Shown: positions 1-8,745 of the stretch, one piece after another | Position numbering within the stretch: position 1 is the stretch's first letter | Layout: the number at the start of each line of letters is the position of its first letter | Assembly: GCA_965199815.1 (NCBI GenBank) | Contig: CBDATE010000034.1 | Location: forward strand, 310,001-374,000 | Length of the DNA stretch: 64,000 nt | DNA from: Azotimanducus sp965199815 | GTDB lineage: Bacteria; Pseudomonadota; Gammaproteobacteria; Pseudomonadales; Azotimanducaceae | Direction: 5' to 3' | Notes under the pieces: generated by a model | Database searches by the model: none | Seen by the model: only the letters and a program-made list of their open reading frames with translations | What the model was told of the DNA's origin: nothing | Position numbers and translations under genes: made by a program

Positions 1-85
1 CTTCCATCTTCGCCAGAAACTTCTCGCGGCGCGTCATCCGCTTCTTCATATCGTACTCAAGCTCCGCAAAACTCGATTGATGCAT
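1..85 (-). CDS. IS5-family transposase, N-terminal 28 residues only
   Basis: An ATG at 85 (minus strand) opens a frame beginning MHQSSFAELEYDMKKRMTRR, continuing with a 'REKFLAKME' stretch. This is the typical N-terminus of IS5-group DDE transposases, in which an 'F..xEY..K.K.TRREkFLxeM' block precedes a VPW motif. The gene runs off the left edge, so the DDE residues are not visible and intactness is unknown. Identification rests on this short motif together with the IS5-like inverted repeat at 147-161. Confidence 0.65.
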   Translation of the reverse strand, partial: MHQSSFAELEYDMKKRMTRREKFLAKME

Positions 86-161
86 CACACAACCCCGACC
101 ACCTCACGGTACAGCCACAACTACGAACATTGTCTCAGAAACAAAATTGTTCAGACCTTCC
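1..161 (-). mobile_element. IS5-family insertion sequence, one end, cut by the window edge
   Basis: The minus-strand sequence from 161 inward begins GGAAGGTCTGAACAA, which resembles the terminal inverted repeats of IS5-group elements. About 75 bases further in a transposase reading frame starts. The other end lies outside the window, so neither the second inverted repeat nor a target duplication can be checked. The element sits inside a peptidase reading frame (162-696) and supplies that frame's stop codon. Confidence 0.7.
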
Positions 162-696
162 TTGGCGCTCCGTTGTACCGGCAGAGCTTTTCTATGCATA
201 CGCCGTTTCTTGTGAGGGCATTGCCCGCGAAGTTTAACCTTGTCCCGTCGATCGTCTGGTTTGGATCATGATAGTTTTTGATGGCCCAGTAGAGGAACTG
301 TTCCGAAAGGTCGTCGACTCGTCTCTGGTGGATCTCGCAACTGGCGGTGGCAGCGAAGGCAACGCAAGCGCCTCGCCACTCTTGGTCCCGGACTGGCCAG
401 TTCGGCAAGCGTAGATCAATGGCAACGGCTGGAAGCGTGGGTGCGACGGCGGGCGGTGGAGCGCCGACCGGGGGCAAGCCCAAGGTCAGACCGACCGGGT
501 GGCGAACGCTATCTTCGGGACCTGTGGGCCTTTGCGAGCGCATCGACGAGTTCGGCGAGCGTGGTTCGGGAGACGCTTTTGCGAGCGCTGACGGCGGCGA
601 TGCCGAGAGCGAGAGCGAGGTGGCAGCCGCAGTGCAGGTTCGCCCGCCCGCAAGCCGCCAACCCCCACTGCACCCAAGGACTCCACGCTGTCCCAC
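162..696 (-). pseudogene. papain-like (C1) peptidase fragment truncated by the IS5-family element
   Basis: The last ~85 codons of this minus-strand frame match the start of the C1 (papain) peptidase fold: 'VRDQEWRGACVAFA' contains the oxyanion Gln and the nucleophile Cys, followed by 'DLSEQFLYWA', 'DGTRLNFAGNAL' and 'NGVCIEKLCRYNGAP'. Directly after YNGAP the frame enters the IS5 inverted repeat and stops, so the catalytic His and Asn are lost. The N-terminal half is low-complexity Ala/Pro/Ser sequence that looks out of frame, and no convincing start can be chosen. The gene is probably dead. Confidence 0.55.
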
Positions 697-1133
697 AGGC
701 TCCCCGTACCCGTCGATGTCTCACCCCACTCCGGCGAGGCCGTCAGCATCCAACCGCGATTCATCATCCCCGCATCGTAGGTGAGATTCAGGCTGACACC
801 GCGTTCATCCGCTCGTGTGGATTGCAGTGATGTCATCCACCGACCCCGCAGCTGCACCTCGATACCAGCATCAGGATTCACGTAGGCGAGGCTCCCGCCT
901 ACTTCCACACCCCCGTCATAGGCGGCATCTCCACCATCAAAACGCAAACCCAGCTCGACTCTCCCGGAAAGCGGTGACGACAGCGCTCCCATCTGAACCT
1001 CCAAGGCAGTGCACAGCCGCCACGCGCGCGCCGAGGTCGATGGCAGCAGAGCACCGCCCTCCACTTCGTCCGCATCAACTTCTACCAGAAACGCATCCGA
1101 ATGCAGCGCCCAACTGCTGCCCACCTCGGACAC
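690..1133 (-). pseudogene. autotransporter-like outer-membrane beta-barrel fragment
   Basis: The minus-strand frame opening with GTG at 1133 (immediately after an in-frame TAG) contains 'GRVELGLRFDGGDAAYDGG', 'VEVGGSLAYVNPDAGIEVQL', 'RGRWMTSLQS' and 'GWMLTASPEWG'. This alternation of LGLR, GGDAxxG, GGGLxYxxP and SPxWG is characteristic of the C-terminal barrel of a family of large repeat/autotransporter surface proteins. There is no signal peptide or passenger, and after about 690 the frame degrades into Arg-rich sequence while the peptidase appears in another frame. I read it as the 3' remnant of a surface-protein gene. Confidence 0.4.
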
Positions 1134-1201
1134 CTACTCGTAACTTCGGAATTGTCTCGAGTGAACGAGCCCAAACGAGCACACACTTACTGAACATTTG
1201 A

Positions 1202-1207
1202 TATAAT
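1202..1207 (+). promoter_or_regulatory. candidate -10 box (TATAAT) upstream of the first TonB receptor
   Basis: A perfect TATAAT lies in an AT-rich patch at 1195-1215, about 160 bases before the receptor start. No convincing -35 is seen at 16-18 bases upstream, so it is only a candidate. The rest of 1134-1368 has no gene; it includes a short tandem repeat of 'gctcggacggtt' near 1289-1313. Confidence 0.3.
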
Positions 1208-1368
1208 CAAAGTTCAAGTCGTTATCAGCCACCAAGGTGTTTCCAAAGGGGACAGAGAGTAGCAGATGCCAGATAGCTCGGATGGGGGCTCGGACGGTTG
1301 CTCGGACGGTTGATTGTTACGTGATACAAAAACATGTTTTGAGACACTTCACAAAGGAGAGTTGTTTA

Positions 1369-4365
1369 ATGAATATGAATCTTTCAAAAATAGGGGGGGG
1401 GCATAAGCTTGGCTTTGTGCTGTTTGCCATGCTTCCGCTGTTCAGTGTTGGTTCTTCGTCGGCGTTCGCGGAAGAGGATGCACAAGCGAGCGAAGACATC
1501 GAGGAAGTCGTAGTCATAGGCTCCCGTCTGAACACCAACCCGAACCTCGCGTCTGCGACACCGGTGCTGAGCGTCACTGGCGAAGAAGGTGCGCTCCGTG
1601 GCAATGTCCGTATCGAGGATTTCGTCAATGTCTTGCCACAGGTGTTTGCGGGACAGGCTTCAGAAGTGTCAAACGGCGCTTCGGGGACAGCCACCCTCAA
1701 TCTACGCGGTTTGGGTTCTCAGCGAACATTGGTGCTCATTGACGGGCGTCGCCTTCCTTACGGTTCTTCTGTTATAAGTTCTGCCAATCTTGATGTCATT
1801 CCGTTGCAACTAGTCGAGCGTGTTGACATTCTTACTGGTAGCGCCTCGGCGGTGTATGGTTCGGATGCTGTTGGCGGTGTCGCCAACTTTGTCCTCAAGC
1901 GAGATTTTGAAGGCGTTGAATTCGGCTATCAATTCGGGACATCGTATAACTCGAACGATGATGGCTTCTGGGAGCAGGTTCTTCAGGCCGGTGGTCAGCC
2001 CGCCCCCGGTAGTACTTGGGATGGCGATGAGACCTTTATTCACGGCCTGATAGGCGTTAATACAGATGACGGGCGTGGTAATGCGACTCTTTTCTTTTCC
2101 TACGAAGACCGAGAGGCGATCTTGCAGGCTGACCGCGTGTTCTCCGGGTGTACACTCGGTCAGTCGGATGGCCCTAACAGTCATGGTGGGTTCGGGTGTG
2201 TTGGTTCGGCGAACTACCGTTTATTTGGAGGGCCTGGTGGATTTGCCTTTCAGGAAGAGGACGGAAGCATCAATGCTTGGCCAGGAGGCAACCCCGATAA
2301 TACCTTCAACTTTGGGCCGTTTAATTTCTTTCAGCGTCCATCTGAGCGCTATAGCATTTACGGTAAGGGCTACATGGCAGTGACTGACGAAATTGAGGCA
2401 TTTGCCGACATTTCCTACGTCAACAACTTTAGCGATGCGCAAATTGCACCGACTGCTTCTTTCGGCATTGGGGCTTATGACATAAATTGCGACAACCCGC
2501 TCATTCAAGGCAACCCAGGCACACTGGCATTCACTGACATATTTGGTTGTAGTGCGGATGCCATTGCGGCTGGTACAACAGTTAGTGGTATTACAGCCTC
2601 GCACAGGAATGTCGAAGGTGGCCCCCGTAACTCTCGCCTTGAAAATAGCGCATTTCGCGTAGTTACCGGGCTTCGTGGCACCGTTGCTGACGTTTGGGGC
2701 TGGGAAGCCTTTGTTCAGGTAGCCGAAACCCGGGATCAAAGCGAGTCCACCAACGATTTCGTGGTGGCAAACCTCCAGCAGGCACTTCTGGTAACTACTG
2801 ATGCCGACGGTAATCCGGTTTGTATGGACTCGTCAGGCGGCTGTGTTCCATACAACATTTTTCAGCGTGGTTCGGGAGGAGAGAGTCTGGTGACACCAGA
2901 ACAGACAGCCTTTCTGCACGGTGTTGGGCTTGTGAATGGTTCTACCTCGCAGTCTGCCTGGGGTGGTACGCTTCAGGCAAACCTTGGTGACTATGGCTTG
3001 AAATTGCCGTCGGCTGACTATGGTGTGGGTTTCCTGATTGGTGCTGAGATGCGTACAGATGAGCTTGGTGCGCGTCCGGATGAAATCAGTCAAGTCCCCG
3101 GTGGGGGATTCACGGGTGTCGGTGGCGCGACCCTGCCGATCAATGGCGAAATCGAAGTGTCAGAACTCTTCGCTGAGGTTGAAGTTCCGCTCCTGTCTGG
3201 TGCTCCATTTGCGCAGGAACTCACCTTCCGTGGGCAATATCGCTACTCTGATTACGAGGCAACCGGTAACAACACAAGTAATCCATTCGATGCCGATACC
3301 TACGGCCTGTCGCTGGCTTGGATACCAAATGATATGTTGCGTTTCCGTGCCCAGTTCCAGCGCGCTGTACGTGCCCCCAACGTGATTGAATTGTATGAAG
3401 GGCAGAACACCAACCTGCCAAACCTCAGTCCTGCAGGTACCAACGCCAACGGTGTTCAGTTGACCGATCCTTGTGCTACGGATGCACCAATTGCATCACT
3501 CGCAGCGTGCCAGAATACCGGAGTGACCGCTGAACAATACGGCAGAATATTTGACGTAATATCGGGTCAAACTCAGTCATTGACAGGTGGCAACCCACTT
3601 CTTGAGCCGGAAAAAGCTGATACGGTCACCTTCGGCGTGATTGTCGAACCGATGGATGGCTTGTCTGTGAGTGTTGACTACTTCACAATTCTCGTTGAGG
3701 ACGCAATTGAAGATGGTATTCCTGCACAGACCACGCTCGACAACTGTCTTGCTACAGGTAATCCAGCCTTTTGCAACTTGATTCGCCGGTCTTCGTCTGG
3801 CTCTTTGGCGGCGGGCACCCCCGGTGTCGGCTTCCAGCAGACGAATCTCAACATTGCCGAGTTGGAAACGAAGGGCATAGATGTTCAGATCGTGTATGGA
3901 TTCGACATTGGACCTCATTCGGTTGAATTGAACTATGCCGCGACCTTCCTTGATCAATTGGACACTGTTCCATATCCAGGCGCAGATGCTATCGAGTGTG
4001 CCGGCTTTTTCGGTAACGAGTGCGACGCACCAAATCCCGAATATCGTCATCGCTTGGCCGCAAATTGGGCGACACCCTGGAACCTTGATGTAAATGCGAC
4101 TTGGCGCTACTTTGGTGCGACGGATAATGACAATAGGGAAGACACGCTGGAGCGCAAATTTGATACGGTCAATTATCTTGACTTGAACGCAAGTTATTTT
4201 CTTTTCGATGACCGTATCGAGTTGCGTGGCAGCATACTGAACCTGTTTGGTGAAGAAGCCCCGATTTTTTCCGGTGCTGGTCCGGCGCTTGGTAATGGCA
4301 ACACGTATCCAACCGTGTACGATACTGCCACTGTGTATGTGACGGCCATCAAGTTCAGACTCTAA
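1369..4365 (+). CDS. TonB-dependent outer-membrane receptor with G9 tract in the signal-peptide codons
   Basis: A 998-residue TonB-dependent receptor that would import an unidentified ligand across the outer membrane using TonB/ExbBD energy. I place the start at ATG 1369 because AAAGGAGA lies 8 bases upstream and a signal peptide follows (MNMNLSKIGGGHKLG, hydrophobic core, AFA/EE cleavage). After the signal come a TonB box (IEEVVVIGSR), the plug domain ('TLNLRGLGSQRTLVLIDGRR', 'VYGSDAVGGVANFVL'), then the 22-strand-type barrel with 'GGNPLLEPEKADT', ending in an aromatic/basic-Leu C-terminus (KFRL). Codons 9-11 are a run of nine G (1393-1401), so slippage would switch the frame. There is no neighbouring substrate enzyme to suggest the ligand. 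Family assignment is firm; ligand unknown. Confidence 0.9.
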   Translation: MNMNLSKIGGGHKLGFVLFAMLPLFSVGSSSAFAEEDAQASEDIEEVVVIGSRLNTNPNLASATPVLSVTGEEGALRGNVRIEDFVNVLPQVFAGQASEVSNGASGTATLNLRGLGSQRTLVLIDGRRLPYGSSVISSANLDVIPLQLVERVDILTGSASAVYGSDAVGGVANFVLKRDFEGVEFGYQFGTSYNSNDDGFWEQVLQAGGQPAPGSTWDGDETFIHGLIGVNTDDGRGNATLFFSYEDREAILQADRVFSGCTLGQSDGPNSHGGFGCVGSANYRLFGGPGGFAFQEEDGSINAWPGGNPDNTFNFGPFNFFQRPSERYSIYGKGYMAVTDEIEAFADISYVNNFSDAQIAPTASFGIGAYDINCDNPLIQGNPGTLAFTDIFGCSADAIAAGTTVSGITASHRNVEGGPRNSRLENSAFRVVTGLRGTVADVWGWEAFVQVAETRDQSESTNDFVVANLQQALLVTTDADGNPVCMDSSGGCVPYNIFQRGSGGESLVTPEQTAFLHGVGLVNGSTSQSAWGGTLQANLGDYGLKLPSADYGVGFLIGAEMRTDELGARPDEISQVPGGGFTGVGGATLPINGEIEVSELFAEVEVPLLSGAPFAQELTFRGQYRYSDYEATGNNTSNPFDADTYGLSLAWIPNDMLRFRAQFQRAVRAPNVIELYEGQNTNLPNLSPAGTNANGVQLTDPCATDAPIASLAACQNTGVTAEQYGRIFDVISGQTQSLTGGNPLLEPEKADTVTFGVIVEPMDGLSVSVDYFTILVEDAIEDGIPAQTTLDNCLATGNPAFCNLIRRSSSGSLAAGTPGVGFQQTNLNIAELETKGIDVQIVYGFDIGPHSVELNYAATFLDQLDTVPYPGADAIECAGFFGNECDAPNPEYRHRLAANWATPWNLDVNATWRYFGATDNDNREDTLERKFDTVNYLDLNASYFLFDDRIELRGSILNLFGEEAPIFSGAGPALGNGNTYPTVYDTATVYVTAIKFRL
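1393..1401 (+). repeat. G9 homopolymer inside receptor signal-peptide codons
   Basis: Nine consecutive G encode Gly-Gly-Gly at residues 9-11 of the receptor starting at 1369. Poly-G tracts of this length near the 5' end of surface-protein genes are the classic substrate for slipped-strand phase variation. The frame is 'on' at nine. Confidence 0.85.
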
Positions 4366-4428
4366 CTGTCAAATGGAACCATAAGCCATGATGATAGTGT
4401 AGTTATGGCTGGATGCATTTGCTGAGCA

Positions 4429-4468
4429 TGAACAAGGCACCTGCAGCTCTTTGTAGGTGCCATGTTCA
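4429..4468. terminator. long hairpin between convergent genes, possible bidirectional terminator
   Basis: Two 17-base arms (4429-4445 and 4452-4468) pair at 15 of 17 positions around a 6-base loop (gctctt). The hairpin lies between the 3' ends of the TonB receptor and dnaG, which converge. There is no U-run after it on either strand, so intrinsic termination is plausible but not proven. Confidence 0.5.
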
Positions 4469-4590
4469 TCAGGAGGTTCACAAACTGTCTTCTGGTGTCC
4501 GTGGTCAGAGGTATAAGTTCAAATTGAGCATTCCCATTCCGAAGGGTGCCACAGGTTTTACAGGCAGGTGCCTGGTTGGCTTGTCTTTAG

Positions 4591-4625
<35 letters not shown>

Positions 4626-6323
4626 TCACACGCTCGCGTCACCATCGCTCGAAGTCGTCCGCAGCCGCTCACGTAACGCCCGCTTTGCCTCATCACGTGC
4701 GATATGGGTGGCAATTTTGCGCGCGCCCACCTCGAATTCGTTGAACAGTGGGTCTCCGTCGAGCGCAAACTTCGCACTCGCCGCTTCCTGAATCGCTGCC
4801 CCATGCTCGCTGTTGTGAAAGAAGCCGCGCACCTCGGCGAGCTCCGCGTTGTGATTCTTCTGCAGGTAGGCAACGAGTGCGCTCAGGCCGTCGCCTCGCT
4901 CCGTACTCAGCGCCTGTTGCAGGGACTCATCGAGATTGGCGAGGAACCTGGGGTATTTGATCAGGATGCCGAGCATGCGCTGGCGCAGCGCCTGCACCTT
5001 GTTTCGCCTGGCGGGTCGTTGTGCCGAACGGGTTGCCGGATGCTGCGTCACGCTTGGCACCGGTGGCGCAGAGGGTGCGCCTACTTTCTCGGCGAGCTGC
5101 GCGCGCATGAGCTCCTTGAGTGTGCCCTTGGGAAGACGCTCTATGTGCGGGCTGGCCAGGCGTGACAGCGTGGCCCGGTCCTCCATCGTGTGCAGGTTGA
5201 GTCCCTGTTCGAACGCGCTGAAGAAGTAGTCTGAAAACACCTGCGAACTCGACAGGCGTTGGCGCAGGGCATCCGCTCCATGTGCGGAGACCAGACTGTC
5301 CGGGTCCTCTCCATCGGGCAGAAAGGCGAACCTCAGCTTCTTGCTCGTCTTCAGGCCGGGGATGGCCTGCAACATGGCCGCTTGCGCCGCCGAGCGGCCC
5401 GCCGAATCGCCGTCAAAGCAACACACCAGTTCATCCGTGTAGCGAAACAGGGTTTCAAAGTGCTGCTCGTTCGCCGCCGTGCCGAGGGTTGCCACGGCGT
5501 TGGTGATGCCCGCCTGATGCAGGGTGACCACATCCGTATAGCCTTCCACCAACACCAGCATCTCGATGCGACGCTCGGCCTGGCGGGCTTCGTGCAGGCC
5601 ATAGAGTTCGCGTGCCTTGAGAAAGACGGGCGTTTCCGGTGAGTTGAGGTACTTTGGCTGTTCATCGCCGAGTGCGCGAGCGCCAAACCCGATGACCCGC
5701 CCGCGCAGGTCACGAATCGGGAACATGAGGCGTCCACGAAACATATCGTAGAAAGTGCCCGAATCGCTGCGTCGAATCAGACCCGCCTTGAGGAGCAGGT
5801 CTCGCTGCTCGTCCGAGCCACCGAGTTTCTTCAGCAAGCTGTCCCAGGAAGGGGGCGCGAAACCGAGCGCGAATTGACTCGTTGACTTCGGTTTGACACC
5901 ACGCTCCTTGAGATAGTCTCTTGCTGGCTGCCCCGCCTTCGCCTTCAGCCAGGATGCGAAACACTCGGTGGCGCGCGTGAGCATCTTGTAGATGTCTTCA
6001 TCCGGGCGCTTGAAATCGCCGCCCTCGCGCGGTACCTCGAGTCCGTAATGGGCGGCCAGCGTCTCGATTGCCGCCACGAAATCGAGGTTGTTGCGGTCCA
6101 TGATGTAGCCGATGATGTTGCCGCTCGCCTTGCAGCCGAAACAATAATAGTTCTGACGCTCGCTGGACACCTTGAAGGAAGGCGTCTTTTCCTGATGGAA
6201 GGGGCAGCAGGCCCAATGGTCCTGCCCTTTTTTGGTGAGCTTGAGTTCAGTTCCCAGATACTCGGTGATGTCTGCTCGGTCGAGCAGTGAACGGACAAAG
6301 TTCTCCGGGATTCGGCCTGGCAT
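4626..6323 (-). CDS. dnaG: DNA primase DnaG
   Basis: Synthesises RNA primers for lagging-strand replication. At 565 residues it is close to the usual ~580. The N-terminal zinc-binding domain carries the CHC2 ligands C40, H43, C61 and C64 (CPFHQEKTPSF, YYCFGC). The catalytic core follows, with TOPRIM residues E260 in LVEGYTDV and D304/D306 in CFDGDSAGR, then a C-terminal DnaB-interacting region (about 440-565). Start ATG 6323 gives the conserved MPGRIPENFV opening. The common rpsU-dnaG-rpoD context is absent here; the gene stands alone, followed by the C34 tract and converging with the receptor gene. Confidence 0.97.
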   Translation of the reverse strand: MPGRIPENFVRSLLDRADITEYLGTELKLTKKGQDHWACCPFHQEKTPSFKVSSERQNYYCFGCKASGNIIGYIMDRNNLDFVAAIETLAAHYGLEVPREGGDFKRPDEDIYKMLTRATECFASWLKAKAGQPARDYLKERGVKPKSTSQFALGFAPPSWDSLLKKLGGSDEQRDLLLKAGLIRRSDSGTFYDMFRGRLMFPIRDLRGRVIGFGARALGDEQPKYLNSPETPVFLKARELYGLHEARQAERRIEMLVLVEGYTDVVTLHQAGITNAVATLGTAANEQHFETLFRYTDELVCCFDGDSAGRSAAQAAMLQAIPGLKTSKKLRFAFLPDGEDPDSLVSAHGADALRQRLSSSQVFSDYFFSAFEQGLNLHTMEDRATLSRLASPHIERLPKGTLKELMRAQLAEKVGAPSAPPVPSVTQHPATRSAQRPARRNKVQALRQRMLGILIKYPRFLANLDESLQQALSTERGDGLSALVAYLQKNHNAELAEVRGFFHNSEHGAAIQEAASAKFALDGDPLFNEFEVGARKIATHIARDEAKRALRERLRTTSSDGDASV

Positions 6324-6342
6324 CTCGAGTGTATTGCGTCCT

Positions 6343-6774
6343 TCAGTCTGAAGGGCAGGGATTGAAAGCGCCGCTCAGGTCAGGCGGCCCGAAGTACAGC
6401 AGATCGTACTTGCGTACAGCAAATCGCCACTCGCCATCAAGCCGCACATACTGATCTCGATAGACACCCATGCCCACCTGCCGAGAGCCATCGGCGAGGT
6501 GCAGTATCTCCTGATGGTACCACCTGGCCTTCGCCGTATCGCCTGTTACCGAATCCACCACGCCTGGATGCACCCACATGACGACATGCGGGAAGCCAGC
6601 CATGGCCGCCTGCCAGGTCGCCAGAATTGCCTCGCGGCCTGCAACCGGCCCGTTGCCGAGGTCCCAGACGGCATCCGGTGCCCAGGTAGCGCTCCAGTCC
6701 GCGCCAGCTCGACGATTGACTGCATCGACATAGCGCTCGCACAACTGGCGCAGCGCCACATATTCGTCCGACAT
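6343..6774 (-). CDS. SnoaL/NTF2-like fold protein
   Basis: A 143-residue single-domain protein of the NTF2-like superfamily (SnoaL-like, polyketide-cyclase/ketosteroid-isomerase fold). Visible features are the N-terminal helix pattern 'LRQLCERYVDAVNRRAGADW', 'WAPDAVWDLG', 'GREAILATWQAAMAGFPHVV', and paired strands 'GMGVYRDQYVRLDGEWRFAV'. Such proteins are small cone-shaped binding or isomerase domains; the substrate cannot be inferred. It lies 19 bases upstream of dnaG on the same strand and could be co-transcribed with it, though there is no functional link. No signal peptide. Confidence 0.75.
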   Translation of the reverse strand: MSDEYVALRQLCERYVDAVNRRAGADWSATWAPDAVWDLGNGPVAGREAILATWQAAMAGFPHVVMWVHPGVVDSVTGDTAKARWYHQEILHLADGSRQVGMGVYRDQYVRLDGEWRFAVRKYDLLYFGPPDLSGAFNPCPSD

Positions 6775-6786
6775 CCTTTCGCTGCT

Positions 6787-6821
6787 CTGATCAAGTCCAC
6801 AGATGGATTGATCACAACATA
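6787..6821 (+). repeat. relic of the multi-hairpin element (hairpin 5 and right end)
   Basis: 'CTGATCAAGTCC' followed by a degenerate second arm (GGATTGATCAC) and 'AACATA' matches hairpin 5 and the right end of the interspersed element found at 24776, 27975, 35535 and elsewhere. Mismatches in the right arm suggest an old copy. It lies between the divergent NTF2-like and HIT genes. Confidence 0.55.
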
Positions 6822-6930
6822 TTTCAAGGCCGTGCGCAAAACATCAGACCGAGGCACAGGTATCATAGGCACCTGTTTCAGCCCGAATGGCTTCCGGGCC
6901 ATCCAGTCAATCTTCGGTAGGGAATCCAGC

Positions 6931-7374
6931 GTGGGTTATGCACACGACAATATTTTTGCCAGAATCCTGCGTGGTGAAGCGTCGGCTGCAACCGTGTATG
7001 AGGACGAGCGCACGTTCGCTTTCATGGATGCCATGCCGCAAGTGCCGGGACACACGCTGGTGATTCCCAGACATCCCGCCGAAAACCTCTTCGAGATTCC
7101 AGCCGACGAGCTGGCCGCCACCATCATCACAACGCAACTGGTGGCGCGCGCCGTGCGCACCGCCTTCGAGGCACCCGGCATCATGATCGCGCAGTTGAAC
7201 GGGCGCGAAGCTGGCCAGTCGGTCTTCCATCTGCACTATCACGTCCTGCCCCGTTATCAAGGCCTGGAGCTTGGGTTCCATGCCAGAGACTTCGAGGATT
7301 TCTCCGTGCTGCAAGACCATGCCGCGAGGATTCGGCGGGAACTGGAGGCTATGCAATCCTCGCACACATCCTGA
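6931..7374 (+). CDS. HIT-family hydrolase
   Basis: A 147-residue histidine-triad protein, likely a purine nucleoside phosphoramidase/AMP-lysine hydrolase-type enzyme (Hint-like) in the cytoplasm. The catalytic triad motif HLHYHVLP is at H100, H102 and H104, with 'MDAMPQVPGHTLVIPR' earlier in the fold. I choose GTG 6931, with AGGGAA about 7 bases upstream, because the domain begins immediately (GYAHDNIFARIL); the frame stays open further upstream but that region is not HIT-like. The symporter gene starts 38 bases downstream on the same strand. Exact substrate unknown. Confidence 0.9.
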   Translation: MGYAHDNIFARILRGEASAATVYEDERTFAFMDAMPQVPGHTLVIPRHPAENLFEIPADELAATIITTQLVARAVRTAFEAPGIMIAQLNGREAGQSVFHLHYHVLPRYQGLELGFHARDFEDFSVLQDHAARIRRELEAMQSSHTS

Positions 7375-7412
7375 ATACCCAATCGTCCTGAACCCTTCAA
7401 GGAGACCTTACT

Positions 7413-8693
7413 GTGAATCTCACCTACCGCATTCTCATCGGCATGGGCGCCGGATTACTGATCGGCTCGCTGTTTCAGATGAGCAATCTCGACCCGCAGA
7501 GCTGGTTTTACGATCTGTTCGTCAACCAGGTTTTCTATATCGGCGGCAAGATTTTCATAGCGCTCCTGCAGCTCATGGTGGTGCCACTGGTGTTCGTCTC
7601 CATCGTCTGTGGTGCCGCGAACCTGAGTGAAGGCAGCAGTATCGGGCGACTCGGCGGCAAGACCATCGGCCTGTACCTGTTCACCACCGGGGCCGCTGTC
7701 AGCATGGCGCTGGTGCTGGCGGTGACCATAGACCCGGGAGCAGGCGCTTCCGCCTCCGGGACTGTCGAATTTGCTCCGCCGGAAGCACGTCCCATTCGCG
7801 ATGTGCTCATCGGTATGGTGCCGAGCAACCCGGTTGCCGCCATGGCCACGGCGAACATGCTGCAAATCATCGTGTTTGCCTTGTTGCTGGGGTTCGTCAT
7901 CGCCCGCAGCGGCGAGTCTGGTGCCAAGGTGCGAACCTTCTTCGACAACTTCAATGAAGTGATGATGAACCTCATCACGCTGCTCATTCAGGCCGCGCCT
8001 GTCGGGGTCTTCTGTCTGATGGCCAATCTGTTTGCCGAAATCGGCATTGGCCAGATACTCGACCTCGCGAAGTACTTCTTTACCGTGATGCTCGGTCTTG
8101 GCATTCACCTGATGGTGACCTACGCCCTGCTGGTGTATCTGCTGGTGCGGGTCAACCCCATCGACTTCATACGCCGCATGAGGGAGCCTCTGCTGGTCGC
8201 CTTCTCCACTTCCTCGTCCGGCGCGACCATGCCGGTGACCCTGCGCACCGTGAAGGAGAAGCTCGGCGTACACAATGATGTTGCATCTTTTTCCATTCCT
8301 CTGGGTGCCACCATCAACATGGATGGCACGGCCATCATGCAGGGCGTGGCGACCGTTTTCATCGCCGGCTTCTATGGCATTGACCTGAGTGCATCAAGTT
8401 ATCTGGTAGTCGTGCTGACGGCGACGCTCGCCTCCATCGGCACCGCTGCGGTGCCGAGCGCCGGCATCATCATGCTTACCATGGTGCTCGGCCAGGTGGG
8501 TCTGCCGGTGGAAGGTATCGCGCTGATTCTCGGCGTTGACCGACTGCTCGACATGATGCGCACCGCCATCAACGTGTGCGGTGACGGCATGGTGTCGGCG
8601 GCGGTGGCGCGCAGCGAGAACAAGCTGGACATGGATATTTTCAACAGCCATGACAGTGCGGCTTCGGGTGCCGACACGGCGCGCACCGCCTGA
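7413..8693 (+). CDS. dicarboxylate/amino acid:cation symporter (DAACS family)
   Basis: A 426-residue inner-membrane transporter of the glutamate/dicarboxylate:cation symporter family (GltP/DctA-like), moving an acidic amino acid or C4-dicarboxylate with Na+ or H+. Family signatures are the serine-rich re-entrant hairpin STSSSGATMP (265-274), the NMDGT cation-binding motif (302-306) and the late helix 'VDRLLDMMRTAINVCGD' carrying substrate-binding Asp, Arg and Asn residues. About eight hydrophobic helices are visible. GTG 7413 is preceded by AAGGAG at 7399-7404. The substrate cannot be fixed from the sequence. Confidence 0.93.
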   Translation: MNLTYRILIGMGAGLLIGSLFQMSNLDPQSWFYDLFVNQVFYIGGKIFIALLQLMVVPLVFVSIVCGAANLSEGSSIGRLGGKTIGLYLFTTGAAVSMALVLAVTIDPGAGASASGTVEFAPPEARPIRDVLIGMVPSNPVAAMATANMLQIIVFALLLGFVIARSGESGAKVRTFFDNFNEVMMNLITLLIQAAPVGVFCLMANLFAEIGIGQILDLAKYFFTVMLGLGIHLMVTYALLVYLLVRVNPIDFIRRMREPLLVAFSTSSSGATMPVTLRTVKEKLGVHNDVASFSIPLGATINMDGTAIMQGVATVFIAGFYGIDLSASSYLVVVLTATLASIGTAAVPSAGIIMLTMVLGQVGLPVEGIALILGVDRLLDMMRTAINVCGDGMVSAAVARSENKLDMDIFNSHDSAASGADTARTA

Positions 8694-8745
8694 TTGCCTG
8701 GGCATTGGCAGGGCAACGCGCTGATTGCCGCTCCGGCCTGCGCTC

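Noticed and set aside
7455..8273. 272-codon His/Gln-rich frame antisense to the symporter gene
   Set aside because: It is a shadow of a strong coding gene on the other strand with GC-biased codons; composition is typical of antisense frames.
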